Shown: piece by piece, positions 42,699-50,835 of the stretch
Layout of the letters: the number at the start of each line of letters is the position of its first letter
How positions within the stretch are numbered: position 1 is the stretch's first letter
Notes under the pieces: model-generated
The model's input: only the letters and a program-made list of their open reading frames with translations
Database searches by the model: none
What the model was told of the DNA's origin: nothing
From: Parcubacteria group bacterium GW2011_GWC2_48_17
Lineage (GTDB): Bacteria; Patescibacteriota; Minisyncoccia; Phycocordibacterales; UBA10002
Direction of reading: 5' to 3'
Assembly (NCBI GenBank): GCA_001003605.1
Contig: LCPL01000004.1
Span: forward strand, 1-54,158
Length of the DNA stretch: 54,158 nt
Made by a program: the position numbers and the translations under genes

Positions 42699-43091
42699 TT
42701 AATGCGAGCCGGATTCTTTGCTGTCTTTCTCCGTCTTTTCGAGGACTGTTTTAAGATGAGCGGAGACTTCGTTTCCGTGGCGTATGTGTAGACGACGCGT
42801 CCGAAGATATCGATTTAGACGCGCCGTTATGCCATGCACAGTAGCGTAGAATGCAACTTCAATTTTCCGAACCGTTGTGCTGACCCAAATTACTGATGCG
42901 TGAAAACCTGCGGACACTGCTTTGCGTAAGCGGTCTCTACAATACACCCAGCCGTGAGTTAAAATAGGGTCTGCGACGCGTCGGAGTGGAGTAAGAGGAG
43001 TTTTGGTGTTCCAGTTAAGCTCCAGCATTTTGAAACCAAAGAGCGCCAAGAGCCCCAAAAGAGAAATCGCGAATACTGCAGTAGATAACAT
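42699..43091 (-). CDS. single-TM hypothetical protein after tsf
   Basis: 130 aa: an N-terminal hydrophobic helix (about 2-22), then a basic cytoplasmic or external domain and a charged tail. It begins 8 bp after the tsf stop, so it is co-transcribed with tsf. Unknown family. Confidence 0.65.
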   Translation of the reverse strand: MLSTAVFAISLLGLLALFGFKMLELNWNTKTPLTPLRRVADPILTHGWVYCRDRLRKAVSAGFHASVIWVSTTVRKIEVAFYATVHGITARLNRYLRTRRLHIRHGNEVSAHLKTVLEKTEKDSKESGSH

Positions 43092-43098
43092 GATGGTG

Positions 43099-43689
43099 TT
43101 ATGTCCGATTGCCTGCCGCTAATCGCGCGAAACGTGTCACCTCAATCTTCTCGCCAAACTTCTGCGTAGCGTTTTCTATAAGAGAGCGAATCGTCTGGTC
43201 AGGGTTCTTAATGAATGGCTGCTCCAAGAGTATCCTCTCGGCAAAGTATGAATTAAGTTTGCCTTCAAGGATCTTTTCTTGCATTTCCTTGGGTTTCCCT
43301 TCCACCTCCTTTCTGAGTACTTCCTTAGCGCGCGCGAGTGTTTCTTCGCTCACATCTTCGCGCCTCACAAATTCTGGTCTTGAAGCCGCGATATGCATGG
43401 CAATATCATGCGCAAGAGCTTTGAACGCTTCGTTCCCAGAAACGAAATCTGTTTCCGAAGACAGCTCGACAAGCGCGCCAACTGTGCCGCCGTGATGAAT
43501 ATATGCCGAAACAGTGCCAGCTCCGAGCGTTCTGCTTGCTTTCTTTTCCGCGGCGTCGGCGCCTTTTCTTTGCAAGACCACTTTGGCTTTTTCAATATCG
43601 CCATTTGCTTCCTCCAGCGCTTTCCTACAGAGTATGATGGAAACACCGGTTTGGTCACGCAACGTCTTAATTTGTTCGGTAGTTACCAT
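43099..43689 (-). CDS. tsf: elongation factor Ts
   Basis: Nucleotide exchange factor for EF-Tu, 196 aa. N-terminal UBA-like domain (TLRDQTGVSIILCRKALEEANGD) and the conserved HHGGTVGALVELSSETDFVSGNEAF; one core subdomain, as in short EF-Ts forms. It follows rpsB, the standard order. The start is directly preceded by a CGTTTAGC array. Confidence 0.97.
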   Translation of the reverse strand: MVTTEQIKTLRDQTGVSIILCRKALEEANGDIEKAKVVLQRKGADAAEKKASRTLGAGTVSAYIHHGGTVGALVELSSETDFVSGNEAFKALAHDIAMHIAASRPEFVRREDVSEETLARAKEVLRKEVEGKPKEMQEKILEGKLNSYFAERILLEQPFIKNPDQTIRSLIENATQKFGEKIEVTRFARLAAGNRT

Positions 43690-43770
43690 AGCGTTTAGCG
43701 TTTAGCGTTTAGCGTTTAGAAAAAGACACGGAAACTGTTTTCCCGAATCTTACTAACCGCTAAACGCTAA
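43690..43770. repeat. CGTTTAGC array between rpsB and tsf
   Basis: GCGTTTA is repeated four times just before tsf, and CGCTAAACGCTAACCGCT lies at the rpsB 3' end, forming inverted arms around about 35 bp. Related arrays: 27903-27935, 31478-31513, and those inside trmD and gyrB. Confidence 0.75.
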
Positions 43771-44479
43771 CCGCTTCTTTAGACTTCCCCGCCTGATATG
43801 CTTCTACTATTCTCTCCACAAAATAGGTGATGCTTTGGCGGGAAGCGTCGTTCCCTGGAATCACGTAATCTATTATAGACAGATCGCAATCGGAGCTTGC
43901 AAGAGCGATTACTGGAACACCTTCTTTTTTTGCTTCTACAACGGCAATATGTTCCTTGCCGGGGTCAACGACGAATATAGCCCCTGGAATAGCTTTGAGC
44001 GGAACAAGGCCGCCGAATAGTGTTTCTAGGCGAGTAATTTCACGGTCAATGAGCAGGCGTTCTTTTTTGGTGTATTTCGCAAGCTCTCCTTTCTCGCGCT
44101 TCGAAGTAAGGTCGAGCATTTTGTCGACACGAGCGCGGATATTCGCAAAGTTGGTGAGTGTGCCTCCAACAAAACGGCCGAACACGGAAGGCATACCAAG
44201 CTTTTGCGCTCCATTCTTTATCGTGTCGCTAGCTTCGCTTTTTCCTCCAACGAACAGAAGCACTTTCCCTGATTGCGCGAGATTTTTTACAAATTCCTCC
44301 GCTTTCTGGAGGGCTGGCTTGGTCTTTTCGAGGTCAAAAATCTCAACGCCATTTTTGGCGCCGAAAATGAATGGAGCTGCTGTCGGATGCCGCTTTGAGC
44401 GCCGGTAGCCATAATGAGCGCCGACCGCGAATAGGCCGTCGATAATGGGGTCGCTTGCTGTCTTCAGACTCTTATCCAT
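43760..44479 (-). CDS. rpsB: 30S ribosomal protein uS2
   Basis: 239 aa from ATG 44479 (MDKSLKTASDPIIDGLF). Seen: AHYGYRRSKRHPTAAPFIFG, NGVEIFDLEKT, VGGTLTNFANIRARVDKM and the C-terminal NDASRQSITYFVERIVEAY. The 28 upstream codons in the open frame are not conserved; TACACT lies 8 nt before this ATG. Some usual bulk between residues 100-140 is present, so it is near full length. Confidence 0.97.
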   Translation of the reverse strand: MDKSLKTASDPIIDGLFAVGAHYGYRRSKRHPTAAPFIFGAKNGVEIFDLEKTKPALQKAEEFVKNLAQSGKVLLFVGGKSEASDTIKNGAQKLGMPSVFGRFVGGTLTNFANIRARVDKMLDLTSKREKGELAKYTKKERLLIDREITRLETLFGGLVPLKAIPGAIFVVDPGKEHIAVVEAKKEGVPVIALASSDCDLSIIDYVIPGNDASRQSITYFVERIVEAYQAGKSKEAVSV

Positions 44480-44514
44480 GGTGTGTGAGTGTAACAAATG
44501 TTTTGTGAAGAAGC

Positions 44515-44642
44515 AACTTTGAAATAACCAATCACCAAGAAACAAGCTCCAAACAATAACCAATCACCAAATTCTAAAGAGTTTTTTTGTTTGAGTTTTG
44601 TGTCATTGAAATTTGTTTGGTTATTGTATCTTGGTTATTGTT
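44515..44642. repeat. intergenic AACCAATCACCAA/TTGGTTATTG inverted repeat
   Basis: AATAACCAATCACCAA occurs twice on the left; GTTTGGTTATTG and CTTGGTTATTG lie on the right. Separate in sequence from the AAAACACA family but with the same layout. Confidence 0.7.
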
Positions 44643-45597
44643 TTTTTAACTCCCTGTCTGCCGCTTCAAGCGCTTCCAAAATCAGGTCGAGATTCCCCTC
44701 AAATATCGCCTGTAAATTGTGCCACGATTCTTTGATACGGTGGTCGGTTATCCGGTCCTGCAGGATATTGTAGGTGCGAATCTTTTCTGACCTGTCCGCT
44801 GTTCCAATTTGCTCCTTTCTCTTTCCGGCGTATTTTCTCGCTTCTTCTTCTTCTTTTTTCTGCTGGAGCTTGGAGAGAAGAATGCCCATGGCTTTCTCGC
44901 GATTGCGCCCTTGACTTCTCTCCGAAGTGCACCGCACGACAATGCCGGTGGGTTTGTGCGTAAGGCGCACGGCTGTTTCAACTTTGTTGACGTTCTGTCC
45001 TCCCTTGCCGCCGGCTCTTGAAAATTCTATCTCTATATCAGACGGCGGTACTTCAAAATCCGTTTTCTTCCTTATCGGCAGTATAGCTACTGACGCTGTC
45101 GAGGTATGCACACGGCCTGATTTCTCGGTATCGGGTACCCTTTGAATGCGATGCACGCCAGTTTCGAATCGCAGCGCCTTATACGCGTTCTTTCCGCTTA
45201 TCTCAAATGACGCTTCCTTGTATCCGCCGATGGAAGTGGAAGATTCATACATGAGAATAAACGCCCAGCCCTGTCTTTGCGCATAGGCTTTGTACATATC
45301 GGCGAGCTTTCGCGCGAACAACGCGGCTTCATCGCCTCCGACTCCGGCTCTTACCTCCAGTACGAGTTCGTTCGGAAATGTATCTTCTTCCTCTGCTTCC
45401 CTAAGGACTTCTTCCATCTGCACTTTGAGGGTGCTTTTTTGTACCTCAAGGTCTGCAAGCTCTTTTTTCGCAAGCTCGGCCATGGAAGAGTCTGTCTTGA
45501 GCATTGCCTTTATTTCCTCTTCCTCCTTCTGAAGCCGCTCTAAACTCTCGGCTAGATAGGCCGTCCTGTGGTTTGATTTGTATTTTTCTAAATCCAT
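44635..45597 (-). CDS. prfA: peptide chain release factor 1
   Basis: Terminates translation at UAA and UAG, 320 aa. Start [14 protein letters not shown] at 45597. The stop-codon recognition tripeptide is PDT (in [14 protein letters not shown]), an RF1-type PxT. The peptidyl-hydrolysis loop is [17 protein letters not shown] with GGQ intact. Somewhat short at the N-terminus, as is common in reduced genomes. TGA stops in the window imply RF2 elsewhere. Confidence 0.97.
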   Translation of the reverse strand: MDLEKYKSNHRTAYLAESLERLQKEEEEIKAMLKTDSSMAELAKKELADLEVQKSTLKVQMEEVLREAEEEDTFPNELVLEVRAGVGGDEAALFARKLADMYKAYAQRQGWAFILMYESSTSIGGYKEASFEISGKNAYKALRFETGVHRIQRVPDTEKSGRVHTSTASVAILPIRKKTDFEVPPSDIEIEFSRAGGKGGQNVNKVETAVRLTHKPTGIVVRCTSERSQGRNREKAMGILLSKLQQKKEEEEARKYAGKRKEQIGTADRSEKIRTYNILQDRITDHRIKESWHNLQAIFEGNLDLILEALEAADRELKKQ

Positions 45598-45604
45598 CTT
45601 AATA

Positions 45605-45825
45605 AGCTTCACAAAACACAGACTGCACAAAGTCCAAACAAAACACAAACTTTTTCAAAACACAAACTCATCCCGTCCACAGGTGTCGACATTGACCCTG
45701 TCGACTTCCTTTTTGGGTTTTTGTGAACTGTGTTTTGGGTAGTTTGTCTTCATTGTTTGGCTTTTTGTGTACTGTGCTTGAAATGTTTGTTTGGGTTTTT
45801 GGACACTGTGCTTTGTGTTTTAATG
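45605..45825. repeat. intergenic AAAACACA/TGTGTTTT repeat, copy 4
   Basis: The longest copy: CACAAAACACAG, CCAAACAAAACACAAA, CAAAACACAAAC on the left; TTTTTGTGAACTGTGTTTTGGG, TTTTTGTGTACTGTGCTT, GGACACTGTGCTTTGTGTTTT on the right. A GTCGAC-containing hairpin near 45684-45710 lies at the middle. Confidence 0.75.
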
Positions 45826-45874
45826 CACGCCAACACACCGGCCTATACCGGGCTGGAATAAAACAGGAAATACA

Positions 45875-46108
45875 CTACGCTTTCTTTTTGGTAGCTTTCT
45901 TCGCGGTGCTTTTTGACGCGCGCGTTTTAAACCGTTCAACGCGGCCCGCGGCGTCAATCATCTTGTCATTGCCGGTGTAGAACGGATGGCAGGCGCTGCA
46001 GATTTCAACTTCAATCTTTTCTTGGGTTGAACCAACGGTGAACTTATTACCGCAAGCGCAGGTTACTTTGGCTTCGGGAAAATATTGTGGGTGGATGTCC
46101 TTTTTCAT
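45875..46108 (-). CDS. rpmE: 50S ribosomal protein bL31
   Basis: 77 aa, zinc-binding (C+) type: Cys17-x-Cys19 and Cys37-xx-Cys40 ([19 protein letters not shown]). Basic Lys/Ala tail. First gene of the rpmE-prfA-rpsB-tsf cluster. A TATAGT lies about 24 nt before the ATG. Confidence 0.97.
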   Translation of the reverse strand: MKKDIHPQYFPEAKVTCACGNKFTVGSTQEKIEVEICSACHPFYTGNDKMIDAAGRVERFKTRASKSTAKKATKKKA

Positions 46109-46147
46109 GGCTGATTTGTAAGGAGCGAAGCGACTATATAAATCGCC

Positions 46148-46211
46148 ACCCCGTTAAGTAAAAATCGTTCTTACGATTTTTCCGCCTTCTTAAGGCGGAC
46201 TTAACCGGGGT
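46148..46211. repeat. composite cloverleaf-type palindrome upstream of rpmE
   Basis: Outer arms ACCCCGTTAAGT/ACTTAACCGGGGT and inner hairpins AAAAATCGT-TCTT-ACGATTTTT and CCGCCTT/AAGGCGG. Same architecture as 2779-2870. Position and orientation also fit an RNA leader of rpmE. GATTTGGG and GATTTAGG tandem words follow at 46294-46350. Confidence 0.75.
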
Positions 46212-46361
46212 TATTTCGCTCCTTCGTACTCCGTAACCCTACCAGAAAATCCAGAAATTGACAAATTGAAGTAAGGGTCTTCGCTTTTTTTAAATTGGGA
46301 TTTGGGATTTGGGATTTGTCTAGAATTTAGAGTTTAGGATTTAGGATTTGGCAGTTCGCTC

Positions 46362-47648
46362 CTACGAACTGTTCAATATATCTATCTGTCGCTGATATTT
46401 TTCCGCGAGTTCCATCACATCATCTCCATAAAATGCGTAGGCTTTTTTTCCGGCGTTCGCCCACCCCGCTAGATAGCGAAGAGCAGCCAGGCGCTCGGCC
46501 GCTGGCGTACCCTTATCAGCTCCGTTATCCATGAGCAGTAGAGCCGAGGCCAGAAACGCGTCAAATGGTTCCCATGGATTCGGCGGATTATGTCCAGTCG
46601 CTTTTGCGATGCGCTCTTCATAGAGTACCCATGTGGAAGGGATGAATTGCGCTGGCCCCATGGCGCCACCATAGCCGTACCACGGCTTCTTTGAGACGGG
46701 CATTTTGTCCGGGTCAAACCCGAGCCTCCTTGTAATATCAAGGAAGGGTTCCGTATCTCGGGGAGCCTTCATGTCTACGCGCCAGTTTCCGGTGCCGACG
46801 TTTTCTCCAAGGTTGGACTCTTCGGCAATTATGCCTAAGATTAACGCGGGACGGACTCCGGTCTTTTTGCCGGCCAAGGTTGCGTATTCTAGCGCCTTGC
46901 CGAACGGAATCGCGGCGGAGCCGCGCAGGGTGAAAAGCTCGGCGCGTATCTGCGCGGCGCTAAGCTGTTTTATTTTTATAATTTTCTGATACTCCGCCTC
47001 AATCCCCTTGGAAATCTTCAGAATTCGTTTTTTCTCCGCTTCTTGCGCCTCTATCTTCTTTTTTTCTAGCTCTTGAAGTTTGCGGAGCTGCACTTCTTCT
47101 GTCTGCCTTAGGTCGAGCGCCTCCTGTTCCTCCTCGGTTTCTTTTTTATCGGTTGCAAGCTCTTTGTATGAATCGCGAAGCGCTCCCTTTATCACCTGAT
47201 ATTCTTCTATATCTTGAAAAAATTCTGAAAAGTTCTTGCCACCCAGAATTATTTCAGGGAGTGAGAATGAATCGGCTTTGTCGGCTTTTCTGATAAGCTC
47301 TCCTATCGACTCTTTCTCCCGCTCAATCTTGGCGCTAAGTCTTTTTATGACAACTTGTTTTTCTCCAGACTCCTTGCCCAGTCGCTCGATTTCAAGGCTC
47401 CTCGCGCGAATCGAGAGTTTTGCTTTTTCGATGGTGGCATTGAGAATCGCGATATCGCGTTCGAGCGTGACCGATTCCCTGGCGCGAGCATTGAGTATAT
47501 TTTGCTGCTCTTCTATCTGCGCTTCCACCTCTTTGAGCTCTTTTTCAAGCAGCGCGCGGCGCTCTGCAACATTTTGCGCGAAGACCACAAGAAACGGCGA
47601 CAAAATAAGTGCCGTTACTATGCCCGTCATACAGAAATTTCTCCGCAT
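46362..47648 (-). CDS. lytic transglycosylase with N-terminal coiled coil
   Basis: 428 aa. N-terminal hydrophobic signal or anchor (about residues 7-25), then a long coiled coil (about 28-225) as in EnvC/CwlO-type cell-wall proteins. The SLT-type/MltB-like domain (about 245-420) has ILGIIAEESNLG (catalytic Glu), GYGGAMGPAQFIPSTW and NPWEPFDAFLASALLL. It should cut peptidoglycan; the coiled coil may dock to a division complex. Start: TATAAT with an extended TG lies 7 nt before ATG 47648, so the longer frame to 47858, which runs through repeats, is rejected. Confidence 0.9.
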   Translation of the reverse strand: MRRNFCMTGIVTALILSPFLVVFAQNVAERRALLEKELKEVEAQIEEQQNILNARARESVTLERDIAILNATIEKAKLSIRARSLEIERLGKESGEKQVVIKRLSAKIEREKESIGELIRKADKADSFSLPEIILGGKNFSEFFQDIEEYQVIKGALRDSYKELATDKKETEEEQEALDLRQTEEVQLRKLQELEKKKIEAQEAEKKRILKISKGIEAEYQKIIKIKQLSAAQIRAELFTLRGSAAIPFGKALEYATLAGKKTGVRPALILGIIAEESNLGENVGTGNWRVDMKAPRDTEPFLDITRRLGFDPDKMPVSKKPWYGYGGAMGPAQFIPSTWVLYEERIAKATGHNPPNPWEPFDAFLASALLLMDNGADKGTPAAERLAALRYLAGWANAGKKAYAFYGDDVMELAEKYQRQIDILNSS

Positions 47649-47655
47649 GCGTGCC

Positions 47656-47664
47656 ATTATAACA
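47656..47664 (-). promoter_or_regulatory. extended -10 promoter of the transglycosylase gene
   Basis: TGTTATAAT on the minus strand is a perfect -10 with extended TG. The spacing to the ATG (7 nt) predicts a leaderless mRNA. Confidence 0.65.
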
Positions 47665-47701
47665 TGCAGGAAAAATGTGCGCGGTCTCCAGGAGAAATTT
47701 A

Positions 47702-47738
47702 CCCAGCACCTTGAACGCCCTGCGTAGAAGGTGCTGGG
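47702..47738. mobile_element. CCCAGCACC element, copy C, minimal form with TTTA flanks
   Basis: 37 bp: CCCAGCACCTT/AAGGTGCTGGG with a 15-base loop containing AACGCCCTG. TTTA directly flanks both ends (47698-47701 and 47739-47742). Smallest copy seen. Confidence 0.65.
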
Positions 47739-47750
47739 TTTACACGGGTT

Positions 47751-47839
47751 GTCATTCCCGTGGAAACTTGTCCTCGGCCCGATCGGGGACGGGAATCCAG
47801 ATTGAATCTTTTCTGGACCCCCGCCTGCGCGGGGATGAC
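47751..47839. repeat. GTCATTCCCG...GGGATGAC repeat, copy 1
   Basis: The ends GTCATTCCCG and CGGGGATGAC are inverted; GGGAATCCAG and CTGGACCCCCG lie inside. Similar to 53862-53931 and to widespread dRS3/REP-like ATTCCC...GGGAAT repeats. Confidence 0.75.
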
Positions 47840-47879
47840 ACAAAGAAACCTGTGGCACACCACAGGTTTCTTTGTGTCA
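47836..47879 (-). terminator. bL25 terminator, 20-bp perfect stem
   Basis: Arms TGACACAAAGAAACCTGTGG and inverse with a 4-base loop, starting inside the bL25 stop codon. No clear T run follows, so it may act as a processing or stability hairpin. Confidence 0.65.
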
Positions 47880-48584
47880 CTTTTTCGCGGCTTTCTTTTC
47901 TTCCTTCTTTGGCTCCGCGGGAGAGCCAGCTGGCGCTCCTTCGGCGGCTGCATCCGCTTCGCCAGGAACGGGTTCTTTGCCTTTCTTCGCAACTTCAATG
48001 GTTGAGAGGTCAACCGGCGCTTCCTCCACGACCTCCTCTTTGGGCTCGTAGACGGACGCGATGACATCATCGGGAGAAACGACGAGACCGACACCTTCCG
48101 GGAGTTTTATTTCCTTCGCCGTAATGACATTGCCAAACGCCGCAAGGGAAGAAATATCCACCTGAATTTTCTGCGGAAGGTCCTTGGGGGCGGCTTCAAC
48201 TTCCAAATCGTGTACCACCTTGACGAGCACAGCGCCCAGGTCTTTCACCGCCGGAGACACGCCCGTAAATTCTATGGGAATCTTAATCTTAAGCTTCTGT
48301 CCCTTTTCAAACACATAAAAATCTGCGTGCCTTGGCGCTCCGGTAACCGGGTGCTTGTCCACGGCATGCAGAAGCGCTGGTATGTCCTCTCCCGCCCCGA
48401 GAAGGTTGACGACAGTGTGTTCCCCCGCCCTTTTCCAGACCTTTTCAAAATCGCGAGCGGCAATGGTAATGGGAGTGGATGTTTGTTTTCGTCCGTAAAA
48501 AACCGCCGGGATTTTGCCGGCCCTTCGTAGGGTGTTGGGGGACACTTTCGTGTCCCTCTTTTCAAACGGTAGCACAATGGCCAT
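47877..48584 (-). CDS. rplY: 50S ribosomal protein bL25 (CTC form)
   Basis: Binds 5S rRNA, 235 aa. N-terminal L25 domain (RRAGKIPAVFYGRK, ALLHAVDKHPVTGAPRHADFY), then the TL5/CTC beta domain (VDISSLAAFGNVITAKEIKLPEGV), then an Ala/Glu/Lys tail. TATAGT lies 8 nt before the ATG. Confidence 0.96.
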   Translation of the reverse strand: MAIVLPFEKRDTKVSPNTLRRAGKIPAVFYGRKQTSTPITIAARDFEKVWKRAGEHTVVNLLGAGEDIPALLHAVDKHPVTGAPRHADFYVFEKGQKLKIKIPIEFTGVSPAVKDLGAVLVKVVHDLEVEAAPKDLPQKIQVDISSLAAFGNVITAKEIKLPEGVGLVVSPDDVIASVYEPKEEVVEEAPVDLSTIEVAKKGKEPVPGEADAAAEGAPAGSPAEPKKEEKKAAKK

Positions 48585-48631
48585 AGGGCGATACTATAGC
48601 CAAAGCGCGGAAAAAATGCAAAGTGCGTGAA

Positions 48632-49150
48632 CTACCGAAGTTCTAAAGCGTAATTCTTGCCATAGTTTGTATAGGTGCCGTTCGAGCCGGTGCCGTTGCA
48701 GGTCGTTTGAATGTAGGCGATGTCCCCCGCAGAAGGATTCTCCAAGGTGGCGGAGATGGCCGCTCTTTTGTAACTGTCGCATAAGTAAATCATATAACCG
48801 GGTTTGGTTTTGGGGTCATCAATGAGGGGTGCGCCGAGAAATCCTTCATTATTAAGAACCCGCGTGACCGATGTTGGGTAATTTGCCCCATTCTCATAAC
48901 CAAGAAATCCCTGCCCGCCACCATTCCACCCGCTACCGGCAACTTTGTAGGTGCCGTATTTATCAAGGTAAAACTCCAGAGCCGTCCGAATCTCGTTCAA
49001 ATCCGACTTGCGCCTCGCGTCCCTCGCTTTTGACCTCGCAGTATTTAAACTCGCAAGTACTACCGACGATAAGAGGCCGATGATGGAAATCACCACCAGA
49101 AGTTCAATGAGAGTGAACCCGCGCATCTTTTTCACAGAAGCAGAGGTCAT
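48632..49150 (-). CDS. type IV pilin / pseudopilin
   Basis: 172 aa. Class III signal: KKMRG followed by FTLIELLVVISIIGLLSSVVLASL, cleaved after Gly11, with Glu at +5. The globular domain resembles other CPR pilins (ARDARRKSDLNEIRTALEFYL) and ends with a likely disulfide pair. It would be exported and assembled into surface pili for attachment or DNA uptake; no assembly genes are in the window. A longer start at 49264 (MKFLTSKNHRRG) is possible but includes repeat-like sequence. Confidence 0.88.
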   Translation of the reverse strand: MTSASVKKMRGFTLIELLVVISIIGLLSSVVLASLNTARSKARDARRKSDLNEIRTALEFYLDKYGTYKVAGSGWNGGGQGFLGYENGANYPTSVTRVLNNEGFLGAPLIDDPKTKPGYMIYLCDSYKRAAISATLENPSAGDIAYIQTTCNGTGSNGTYTNYGKNYALELR

Positions 49151-49279
49151 CACGGGTGAAGAATGCTGAAAGATTTCGGATTGTCCTCCTCCCCAAACGC
49201 GCCGTCCAAAAAAAGATGTTCGGGTGAAACCGCGTCGATGATTTTTGCTCGTTAAAAATTTCATACCTACTACACTTTG

Positions 49280-49410
49280 AATTACGAAACTCGTCGAAGG
49301 CGCGTGTTTTCGGGAACCTTGCGGAGCGCGACGGCGCGAGCAGAGCAAAAAATCAGCAGATGTTGATGCGTGCTCCCGAAAACACGCGCCGAGAAAAGAG
49401 TTTCGTAATT
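49280..49410. repeat. 131-bp inverted-repeat element
   Basis: Outer arms AATTACGAAACTC/GAGTTTCGTAATT (13 bp, perfect) and inner arms GGCGCGTGTTTTCGGGA/TCCCGAAAACACGCGCC (17 bp, perfect), with a 58-base centre. Between the pilin and the 88-aa gene. No coding capacity. Confidence 0.85.
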
Positions 49411-49417
49411 TACAGTG

Positions 49418-49684
49418 CTACAGAGAATAGGTCGGCTGCGGCGTATTGATAATGTCTTCAGGCACCGCGTGCGACTCCGACGCTCTGCCGAATACGAAAT
49501 ATACGGCGACGGCGGCAATCAAGAAAATCACAACGAGTATTATAGAGAGCGTGTTGACGCCGGATTCCGTCTTGACGAGACCTGTGCGCAGAAGAAATCT
49601 TGCCAAAAACCCTCCTTGGCCGGAGGCGGCATTCCCTAGCGGAGCGGACGGATATGTTTTGTCTTCTTCAAATACAACGCTCAT
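49418..49684 (-). CDS. single-TM hypothetical protein, 88 aa
   Basis: A polar Gly/Ala-rich N-terminus, one membrane helix (TLSIILVVIFLIAAVAVYFVF, about 48-66) and a short outer tail. The ATG at 49684 (MSVVFEEDK) is 14 bp after the dehydrogenase stop, suggesting one transcript; an in-frame TTG at 49702 is less likely. The ALARFLLR-like segment before the helix could be amphipathic. Unknown function. Confidence 0.6.
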   Translation of the reverse strand: MSVVFEEDKTYPSAPLGNAASGQGGFLARFLLRTGLVKTESGVNTLSIILVVIFLIAAVAVYFVFGRASESHAVPEDIINTPQPTYSL

Positions 49685-49698
49685 AATGGTTTGAGTTA

Positions 49699-50670
49699 TC
49701 AACTTACCAGATTTGGCGGCGTTTTCCCCTCAAGCGCCGCAATGATATTCTCCGCCGCCATGCGCGCCATGTCAAGGCGGGCCTCTGTGGTAGCGGACGC
49801 AATGTGGGGAGTAAGGACAACATTTGAAAGTTTTGCGAGACCTTTGGCAAGTTTCGGCTCATATTCAAAGACATCAAGCGCCGCTCCGCGAATGACGCCA
49901 GCGCGAAGCGCTCCCGCGAGCGCGTCTTCATCAATAACCGGACCCCGAGAAGTATTGATGAGATAGGCGGTCTTTTTCATGAGCGCAAGGCGAGCTTGAG
50001 TTATGAAGTGTCTTGTCTCCGGCAGGAGCGGCACATGGATTGAAACGACATCCGCCTCCCGAAGCACTTCCTCCGGTGTCTGCCGAAACTTGGCGCCGCA
50101 GGATTTCTCAAATTCTTCGCTTCGTTTTACATCATAGTAGATAACCGACATTCCCAGACCTTTCTTTGCTATGTCGGAAACTCTCCCGCCTATTCTTCCC
50201 GCGCCCAAAATGCCGAGCGTACGCCCCATAAGCTCATCCCCAAGAAAAAGCTCCGGTCCCCAGCCTTTGAACTTGCCCGTGCGCAGGTAGACATCGCTTT
50301 CTACGACACGTCGTACAAGAGAAAGCATAAGTGCAATCGTGTGCTCGGCAACCGCCTCTGTCAGCGCCCCGGGGGTATTAGTCACCGTAATGCCCCGCTT
50401 CTTCGCCTCCGCGACATCAATGTTATTGAATCCGACCGCATAGTTCGCAACAATCTTTATGCTCGGCGCGGCATCAAAGATATCTGTGTCTATCGTGTCG
50501 GTGAGAAGCGAGAGCACGCCGTCATAGGACTTCTTCTGGAGCGCGCGTATGAGCTCTCGCTTGGTGAGCGGCCGGTCTTTTGGCGACACATCTATTTCAA
50601 TCCCCTTCTCTTGAAGCAGGCGGAGGCCCAGCTCGGGAATCTTTCGAGTGATATAAACCAACTTTGGCAT
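49699..50670 (-). CDS. D-2-hydroxyacid dehydrogenase (NAD-dependent)
   Basis: 323 aa. Rossmann fold GILGAGRIGGRV (about 153-164), then INTSRGPVIDEDAL (catalytic Arg), a Glu in DVFEYEP, and the catalytic His in LTPHIASAT. The family includes glyoxylate/hydroxypyruvate reductase and phosphoglycerate dehydrogenase; there is no ACT domain, so the former type is likelier. It would reduce a 2-keto acid to a D-hydroxy acid. One of few metabolic enzymes in the window. Confidence 0.95.
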   Translation of the reverse strand: MPKLVYITRKIPELGLRLLQEKGIEIDVSPKDRPLTKRELIRALQKKSYDGVLSLLTDTIDTDIFDAAPSIKIVANYAVGFNNIDVAEAKKRGITVTNTPGALTEAVAEHTIALMLSLVRRVVESDVYLRTGKFKGWGPELFLGDELMGRTLGILGAGRIGGRVSDIAKKGLGMSVIYYDVKRSEEFEKSCGAKFRQTPEEVLREADVVSIHVPLLPETRHFITQARLALMKKTAYLINTSRGPVIDEDALAGALRAGVIRGAALDVFEYEPKLAKGLAKLSNVVLTPHIASATTEARLDMARMAAENIIAALEGKTPPNLVS

Positions 50671-50701
50671 ATGCGTATGGTATCACATGTTAAGCATAGA
50701 C

Positions 50702-50835
50702 AAAAAAGCCGCGGGTCTCATCATGAGAACCCGCGGCGCATCCGCCTGTTGCTAGGGCGGACGGAACCAATCTCGACGGATGCTTCAACCTCGAAAGCGA
50801 AAGCACCATCATGCATCCTCCTTAGTATTGATTGT
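50702..50835 (-). ncRNA. candidate small RNA or mini-gene ending in a terminator
   Basis: On the minus strand: a -10-like TATACA near 50834-50839, then AAGGAGG, then ATGCATGATG, and a perfect terminator stem (GCCGCGGGTT type, 50708-50737) with six T. A 31-codon frame (MHDGAFAFEVEAS...) would stop inside the hairpin loop, but its ATG touches AAGGAGG. It could be a leader peptide, sRNA or attenuator for the dehydrogenase. Confidence 0.4.
50708..50737 (-). terminator. rho-independent terminator upstream of the dehydrogenase gene
   Basis: GCCGCGGGT and its inverse with a short CTCATCATGAG inner stem-loop, followed by TTTTTT on the minus strand. Confidence 0.85.

Noticed and set aside
47649-47858. 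70-codon upstream extension of the transglycosylase frame
   Set aside because: It translates repeat elements and overlaps a perfect TATAAT; the ATG at 47648 fits both signal sequence and promoter.
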